Below, piece by piece: positions 57,918 to 64,000 of a DNA stretch of 64,000 bases. Under the pieces are notes generated by a model. The model did no database searches, was not told the origin of the DNA, and saw only the letters and a list, made by a program, of their open reading frames with translations. The DNA comes from Earliella scabrosa (Eukaryota > Basidiomycota > Agaricomycetes > Polyporales > Polyporaceae), in assembly GCA_022605405.1 (NCBI GenBank), contig JABYQQ010000035.1:1-64000 (forward strand). The letters run 5' to 3'. Every line of letters begins with the position of its first letter. Positions within the stretch are counted from its first letter, which is position 1. The position numbers and the translations under genes were made by a program.

Positions 57918-58610
57918 ATGCCATCTTCAGCAGCTCGCCGTCAGGTATGGATCATCTAGTCCGTATTCGCCGAGGTGTTTCACTGACCGATATTCCTCTG
58001 CAGTCTCTGGCGACACAGACTCATGCGACCTCGAGCTCCATGCTGAGGCATTGGAGCGTGGCCATCCGGACACGAGTCCGCTCTGTGAGTTCGCCTATTT
58101 CGCCTCAGCGACTCGATTATGTTCATGACTCTGCACAGGGCGACTTGACCGGAGCAGTAACTGGCATCATCTATCCCGTATGTAGGGGCCGTCCGAGACT
58201 CATACAACTTCCTCTCAATGCCGAGATCGTGGGACACTCGGATCCCGCGTTGCCTTGGCCTGAAGATGTTGACGTCCGGCACTGGTTCCCGCACGGCGCC
58301 AGGTACTCCCGTATTACCTGCATCCCCGGCTCCGCCTTTGTGCTCTCCAATGACTACACAGTGATTACCTCTGCGTCACCTAGACGTTCTCCCGTGAACA
58401 CAACATTGCAACATCTATTGGGCGTATATGTCAGAGGCAACGTGGTGGTCGTCAAGCACTCCTCCAGACGGCTTCTGCGAGTATGCAACATACACCACGC
58501 CGAAGCTCGATTCGTGGATCTACTGATCCAGAGGTAAGCAGTCTTGACTACCGTGACTTCGCGCCTCCTCTCACAACTCCGACAGATTGTTTCGGTTCCG
58601 TCTGGGATAA
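57918..58610 (+). CDS. uncharacterised protein, 175 aa
   Basis: Exons 57918-57944, 58004-58084, 58139-58533 and 58586-58610 join in phase. The main exon is clearly protein-like: LTGAVTGIIYPVCRG, PEDVDVRHWFPHGARY, GSAFVLSNDYTVITSASPR, LLGVYVRGNVVVVKHSSRR, HHAEARFVDLLIQR. The spaced valine-rich strands suggest a small beta fold. No family recognised. It lies 394 bp outside the right end of the KDZ element and is probably host DNA. Confidence 0.6.
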
Positions 58611-59244
58611 AGACACCGCGGAATAGTCTCTCTACGCATTGATACTTGTGCCTGTATTTCGATGATCTATGTACCTATATGTCCACGATGTCCACGAGCA
58701 GTACCAATCCTCAGATGTTACTTAGTTGTCGCCCAAGCCACATCTTCTCTCGTCATCGTACGACGTCAACGAGAACTGGGAGATGTACCGGTTCGCCATG
58801 CACACCGTCTCCATATCACCATATCTGTATATTGAGAACGTTTGAGAGATATATGAAGCTATAGAGCAACTGTTATCGCTCCCAGAACCTGAGACACCGC
58901 CAATGGAATGACGCTCAGCATAAGACTACACGTCATATGATCTCGTGCGCCTTTGTGCGCTGCCATCCATCGACCTCCAATATCGATCCTTCACGCTACA
59001 CGCTGCAGCGTGCGGCGATCTGTCTATCTCTTTCAGGCAACATCCTTCAGTTCGATCCCTGACGGTGTTCCACACGTCGGTAGATCAGTCTGCGCGAGTG
59101 CATGTGACTTCGAAGACTTTATCTAATGTGCACCCGCTGCCCACCCCCAAACGGTTCTGAGCGTCTTTAGCGTGAAGCTCGGACTACATAAACTGTCGGG
59201 CACCTCCTCGTTGTCAACCACTCTGCTTTCTCATATACACTGCG
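58611..59244. other. no gene recognised
   Basis: Short frames only. The last 100 bases should hold the promoter of the RNR large-subunit gene. Confidence 0.45.
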
Positions 59245-62200
59245 ATGACTTCCAAGAACAACAACAACGATCAAAGCATGCCCTCAAGCGACCAAATTCG
59301 GGTCACCAAACGCAGTACGTGTCGCCCTGCGACTCTATCGTTTGCTGTTCTCATTCATGTTTGCCTCGTTTCGTTAGGCGGGTATGACATCTGTGACTGG
59401 TGTCTCATATTATCCGTGTACCAACCTTGCCTGCACAGCGTTGTGGAGCCCTTCGAGCCCACGAAGGTGAGCAAGGGTCGTTTGCATCGAAATCTTCGCC
59501 GTCTCCTGATCGTGTTTGTGCGTTAGCTACTCCGCTTTCTGAAAGCCGTGAGTCCGAACTTAATATTATCTTCGACATCATCTAATTCGGTGACAGTTGT
59601 CGTGGAGTTTGGACATGCGCTTTGTCGATCTCGACGCGTGAGCGACTGTGCGCACTGTGTCTTCCATGAAGTCAGGCCTGACGAGACTTATTTCTAGAGC
59701 GGTCGTACAAGTCACACGAGGTCTTAGGACCGACGTCACCTCTACCGATCTTGCTGTAAGTGTGTCCCGGCGTGTCTTGACATTGTCTGACGTGGCAACA
59801 GGATCATTGTGCCAACTCGTTGGCTAGCCTATCCATTCGCCACCCCGACTATTCGCTTCTCGCTGGACGTGTGTTGATCACCAACCTCCATAAACTTGTA
59901 GGACCGTCCTTCGCTGAATGGGTTCGAGAGTATTCCCGATGTGAGTACTGTGCATGCCTTCACGAATATTCCCTTTATATTTCCGGTTCTAACATACGCG
60001 ACTTGATAGACCCTGATGCCAACCTTGACCCGGTTCTCGCCGCGGTCGTCGAGAAGTACGGGAAGATGATTGACGACGCCATCGTTTCGACACGCGATTT
60101 CCTCTTTTCTTTGTGAGCTTCTGACTTTCTCAGGTGTGCAAGTCGTGCACTAACCGATCTTGTTCGTCAGCCGCTCCGTACAGGTACTCGCACGATCCTA
60201 TCTGTTTCGATTCCAAGGTTGGGTGGTAGAGCGACCTCAGCATATGTACATGCGAACTGCGGTGTCCATTCATGGTCACAACATCGCCGCAGTTCTGCAG
60301 ACATATGACGCTCTCTCCCGCCAACTTTACACCCACGCGTCACCGGTATTTTTCCACGCTGGGACGCGTACGCCTAGTTACGCATCGTGCTTCATCTTCC
60401 AGCCCGACACTTCAACACCCCTTGCCATCCTCTCCGGCATGGCAGATATTGACAAGCTCTGGATGGTCGAAGGCGGCGTTGGTGTCTCCCTCGCATCGAT
60501 TCCTGCATCCCGGTGCGCTGATCTCCCGAGTGTCATCATGATCTGCTCCGACTGACGATGCAGCTTGTAGCTCCGACGATCGGCGGCAGCCAGGTGTGAT
60601 GCCTCTTTTACGAGTCATGGATGCCCACGCCCTCTACACCAGTCTCTGTCGCCAGCGACGACCCTCTGCCGTCACCGCCTATCTTCCGATTTGGCACGCG
60701 GACGTCCGAGACTTTGTAAGATGTCGCACCGCGCATGCGGGACACGGTGTAAAATTGGATAGTGTATTCCCCGCACTATGGATCCCCGACATTTTGTGAG
60801 TCGATGTGGTCTCCATGCAATCGTATGGAACTGACTTGTGTCATCAAATGCGCAGCATGACACGCCTCGTCATGGGACAGCGATGGTCCCTCTTCGACCC
60901 CGCCGATGTTCCGAGCCTTCATCGTGCGATCGGACCCGAATTCGCGAAGATATACGAAGAGGAGGAGCGTGGCACGAACGTCCGTCTCCAAATAGACACC
61001 CTAGAGCTATGGGCCGCAATTTCCGAGAGCATGCAGGAAACGGGAACACCTTTTCTGTTGTTCAGCGACGGCGTGAACAGTATGTGACACTTATATATTT
61101 ACTGAACGACCTACTTATGTTCTCTTCAGCGAAGAACAACCAGTCTCATTTGGGACCTGTCACATGCAGCAACCTCTGCACCGAGATTGTGCAGTACTCC
61201 GCTCCTGGCGAGACAGCGGTGTGTACCCTTGCGTCGCTCTCTCTGCCTCAGTTCCTCAAGTGGGACGGGGGTTTTGACTTCGATACGTTGCATTCCGTAT
61301 CAAAACTCGCCGTTGTCAACACGGATATCCTCATTGACGTCGCTCATTACCCGTCAGACGCCAGCCGAAAGTCTGCGTTGAGCACGCGCGCCATTGGCGT
61401 AGGTGTTCAAGGTCTAGCGGACGTGTTTCACGCGCTGCGCTATCCATTCGACAGCCCTGAAGCCAAGAAGTTCAACGTGGAGATCTTCGAGACCGTGTAC
61501 CACGCAGCTATCGAGGCTAGCACAGAGCGATCTCTCGTGCTCGGCCCCTACCGCAGTTGGGTGGGCTCTCCGGCCTCGAAGGGTGTTCTACAGATGGATA
61601 TGTGGGCACCCTGCAGCTCCGTCCGGTATGACTTCGGTCTTCTCAAGCGCGCAGTCGTGACACAAGGACTTCGTAACTCTATGCTCACCGCACAAATGCC
61701 CACGGCATCCACCTCACACATCCTCGGCAATGCTGAAGGTGTGGAACCGTATTCCAGGTGAGCACTTCTCGAACTTGCTCACCATCGCGCCACTGACTGA
61801 CTTTCGCAGTAATGTCACCACGTACCGAGTGTTGAGTGGAGACTATACCGATTTGTGCCCTTGGCTTGTAAGAGAGCTCTCCGCACGCGGCCTCTGGTCC
61901 GAGACAGTTCGTGTGGCACTTGTAAAGGCCCATGGTGAGTTCACCGACGCCACCCGCCAGGAAGAGCAATTTTACTTACTAGTCGTCTACAGGATCTGTT
62001 CAACAGATACCCGATGTACCAGACGATATCAAAAACCAATACAGGACTGTGTGGGAGATCGACCCGAAGTCGCTCATCGACATGGCCGCGGATCGAGGCC
62101 CGTTCATTGATCAGAGTCAATCCACGAGCATACATCTCCGAGAGCCCTCATCCCATACTATAGTGAGCACGTCCGCGTCAGTTTAGAGTGAGCCAACCCA

Positions 62201-62415
62201 CTAACGCTCCGCAGCTCGATCTCGTCGCGCACGCGTGGTTACGTGGACTCAAGACAGGCAACTACTACCTTCGTACTCAAGCCCCCAGCTTCCCTTTATG
62301 TTACGGGTTCTCCTACGACCATGCGGAACTCGCTAGTTCCACAGCAGCAGCCATCACGGAGATCGAGGAGCCCCAGACTGATGGACAGACCACTTGCTCT
62401 TCGTGCGCTGCTTGA
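59245..62415 (+). CDS. ribonucleotide reductase large subunit (class Ia)
   Basis: Fifteen exons join in phase and give 792 aa: 59245-59314, 59378-59381, 59439-59466, 59527-59547, 59597-59637, 59698-59755, 59802-59940, 60010-60112, 60171-60512, 60571-60795, 60856-61079, 61130-61757, 61810-61934, 61993-62162, 62215-62415. A shortened N-terminal ATP-cone region (TKRSGVVEPFEPTK, LSWSLDMRFVDLDA) leads to HPDYSLLAGR and VVERPQHMYMR. Active-site motifs are present: the first cysteine in YASCFIF, NLCTEI with the radical cysteine, MPTASTS, the radical-path tyrosines in YYLRT, and a C-terminal redox pair CSSC. Exon 2 is only 4 nt; without it the reading KRSGVVEPF is lost. The enzyme makes deoxyribonucleotides with an R2 subunit; a divergent R2 lies at 9430. 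All catalytic residues are intact. Confidence 0.9.
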
Positions 62416-62659
62416 GGTGAGCACTCACCGTTCCTACTCGATCTGCTGCTCATATGCTTCTCTTCGTCATTGAGAGCCAGAGCCCACGTCTATTGTGACA
62501 GAATGCCCACGCATCAGCGAGTCGTCTACTGTGATTATGCAATGTGTCTCTGTACTTTGTACTCTGTATTATTAGTGAGCCCGCTGGCTTACATCGCAGC
62601 TTCTCTGTCAATCGAATAAATATTGTCATGTCTTGCACTTGTGTGTCCTGACCTCCGCA

Positions 62660-63001
62660 ATGTCCGAGCAGCGTCGATGCCGGGCCATTAGTGTCCAGGA
62701 CCGCCCGGAGGGCCATTGCTATTACATCAGTTACGAACTTTGGCCGTCGTCATGGGATCATGCCGAGTTAGTGGCGCCGCAATTCCGCAAGCTCATACCT
62801 GAGGACATGTGGCAGCGATGGGACGAGAGGCGGCGGAGGGAGGAAGAGGAAGAGAGGGCAGCTGAAGCTAGCGAATCTCGGGACGAGAGCGACGGTGATC
62901 ATGAGAGCGATGAAGATGGGAGCGACGGTGATGAGACTCAGAGCTGTTATGATACCTCTGAGAGCGACGGTGATGACTCGGACATGTACAGTAGACCCTG
63001 A
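62660..63001 (+). CDS. small acidic-tailed protein
   Basis: An open frame of 113 aa from the ATG at 62660. The first half looks folded (CYYISYELWPSSWDHAELV, PEDMWQRWDERRRREEEEE). The second half is an Asp/Glu/Ser tail made from imperfect DNA repeats of GAGAGCGACGGTGAT type. No family recognised. The DNA repeat alone could give a spurious frame, but the N-terminal half argues for a gene. Confidence 0.5.
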   Translation: MSEQRRCRAISVQDRPEGHCYYISYELWPSSWDHAELVAPQFRKLIPEDMWQRWDERRRREEEEERAAEASESRDESDGDHESDEDGSDGDETQSCYDTSESDGDDSDMYSRP

Positions 63002-63242
63002 GTGCATGTTGAATGGACGACCGTGCCACGTCCAATGCGAATATACGCACATCGGGCATGTGATATGAATGTCAGCAGATGAACGATGCGTCTACTGCAG
63101 TGCAGCTGTGTAGTGGTGGCTGTCTTCCAGGTGGAACGCACTCGCGTTACGTGTAACTTGTCGAGTCTATACGAGTCTACTTGAAGAAGCCCCGGGAGGG
63201 ATGAATCGATGACTACCTGCGTCGACATGATACTACAAATCT

Positions 63243-63959
63243 TTATGCGAAGTTGTCTAAATAGTCAGCGCACTTGAACAATCGTTCCACCCAATACAGA
63301 TCGTACTCCTTCGTAATCAACTGGCCTGGACCTGCACTGGCCGGCCAGCCTGAAGCATCGGGAGACAGATCATCCGGATAACACGCTATCCCCTCCGGTC
63401 CCGCCCAGTCAAAGTCAATCACCCTGAGGTGCTCTGCCCTGTAAACCAACACGTTCTGCCACCGTAGGTCGCCGTGCACCATGCCGTGCTTGTGCAGCAA
63501 GGCGATGGCCTGACGAAGCTTGGTTCGCATGGACTGGCCTGAGAGGTCCCACATGAACAGTCCGTTGGGACAGTACTCCGTCACGACCATCAGCATGCGC
63601 GTGTACCCCGCGAATTGATCTGCGTACGGCGAGCCGCAGTAGACCAAGTCCGGCGCGTAGTCGGCATCCGCGAGAAGCCGATGCGCCTCCGCTCCATAAC
63701 GGCGAGCGAACTTGACGACAAACGTACGTTTATCGACCTCCGAATTGCCAAACGCGATGAAGAGGTGGTGGTGGGGTTCGATGGGGCGGAGATAGTCGAA
63801 TCGGACTTGGACGCCTGAAGCGTTCTTGACGGCAGTTGTGGCAGGATGGAGACAATGGTGGAAGTGGGGGTGCGCTTCGGCCAGCGTTATAGTGCGATAC
63901 CATGCACTGAGGTGCGACAAAGCCTTCTGAAGGGCCCAAAGGACACGAATGAGGGGCAC
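63243..63959 (-). CDS. protein-kinase-like protein, start near or beyond the window edge
   Basis: An open frame of 238 aa ending in TAA at 63243. It shows a kinase-like C-lobe: the catalytic loop HGDLRWQN with D and N, then VIDFDWAG in place of the DFG motif, and a downstream EYDLYWVERLF. A hinge-like segment VTEYCPNGLFMWDL precedes it. The apparent first codon is GTG and no ATG lies near it, so the true start is probably in an upstream exon, possibly outside the window. Such short FDx-type kinase-like proteins are greatly expanded in basidiomycetes; their substrates are unknown. Confidence 0.75.
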   Translation of the reverse strand: MPLIRVLWALQKALSHLSAWYRTITLAEAHPHFHHCLHPATTAVKNASGVQVRFDYLRPIEPHHHLFIAFGNSEVDKRTFVVKFARRYGAEAHRLLADADYAPDLVYCGSPYADQFAGYTRMLMVVTEYCPNGLFMWDLSGQSMRTKLRQAIALLHKHGMVHGDLRWQNVLVYRAEHLRVIDFDWAGPEGIACYPDDLSPDASGWPASAGPGQLITKEYDLYWVERLFKCADYLDNFA

Positions 63960-64000
63960 GGCGGCGCATAGATGGTCGGTGTCCGAGACAGATGGGTGGC

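Noticed and set aside
9430..62415. RNR genes as part of an integrated large DNA virus
   Set aside because: Both genes have many fungal-type introns and no other viral hallmark gene (capsid, DNA polymerase, packaging ATPase) is present.

Overview
The window is nuclear DNA of a filamentous basidiomycete, most likely an agaricomycete and possibly a polypore (inference). The genes are dense and split by many 43-80 nt GT-AG introns. They include a fungal MYND-finger protein, a GATA-finger protein, an FDx-type kinase-like protein, fungal Helitrons and a KDZ transposase paired with a TET/JBP dioxygenase. I built the exon models by hand from splice signals and reading-frame continuity. I ran no similarity search; family calls rest on visible motifs.

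Layout. (1) 1-19,300: a spliced F-box/nucleotidyltransferase-like gene at 1267-2425, a Helitron Rep-helicase gene with an in-frame TGA at 2851-9242, a divergent ribonucleotide reductase small subunit at 9430-10668, a second F-box/NTase-like paralogue at 13824-15086, several unrecognised genes, and a MYND-finger gene. (2) 19,500-27,800: a second Helitron. Its seven-exon Rep-helicase gene (about 1593 aa) is uninterrupted, it carries a second gene that may encode an OB-fold protein, and it has a textbook 3' hairpin plus CTAG end at 27424-27450. A 97-bp direct repeat lies on each side. (3) 28,640-36,440: a 1-kb near-perfect palindrome, two more F-box/NTase-like paralogues, a GATA-finger gene, and one or two unrecognised genes.

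(4) 36,604-57,524: a 20.9-kb DNA transposon bounded by about 80-bp terminal inverted repeats. Inside them lie 8 (left) and 9 (right) copies of a 166-bp unit in opposite orientation. It carries six genes, all open after splicing: a 216-aa NLS-tailed protein, a 1339-aa KDZ transposase with CxC2-type cysteine cluster, a 386-aa TET/JBP dioxygenase, a 926-aa protein with an HMG-box-like segment, a 733-aa cysteine-cluster/coiled-coil protein, and a 541-aa GPFG-repeat protein. The KDZ-TET/JBP pairing is an established fungal association. What I do not recognise from prior work is a DNA-level pattern across the element: clusters of CCGG at an exact 9-bp period (CCGG-N5-CCGG) in terminal repeats, introns and exons, in different reading frames and on genes of both orientations.

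(5) 57,525-64,000: an unrecognised gene, a complete 15-exon ribonucleotide reductase large subunit including a 4-nt microexon, a small acidic protein, and the end of a kinase-like gene.

A working picture: this is a transposon-rich accessory region. The KDZ element probably moves by its own transposase and may use its TET/JBP enzyme on CpG-containing CCGG sites within its own body (inference). The paired but divergent RNR subunits and the four F-box/NTase-like paralogues are probably lineage-specific duplicates.
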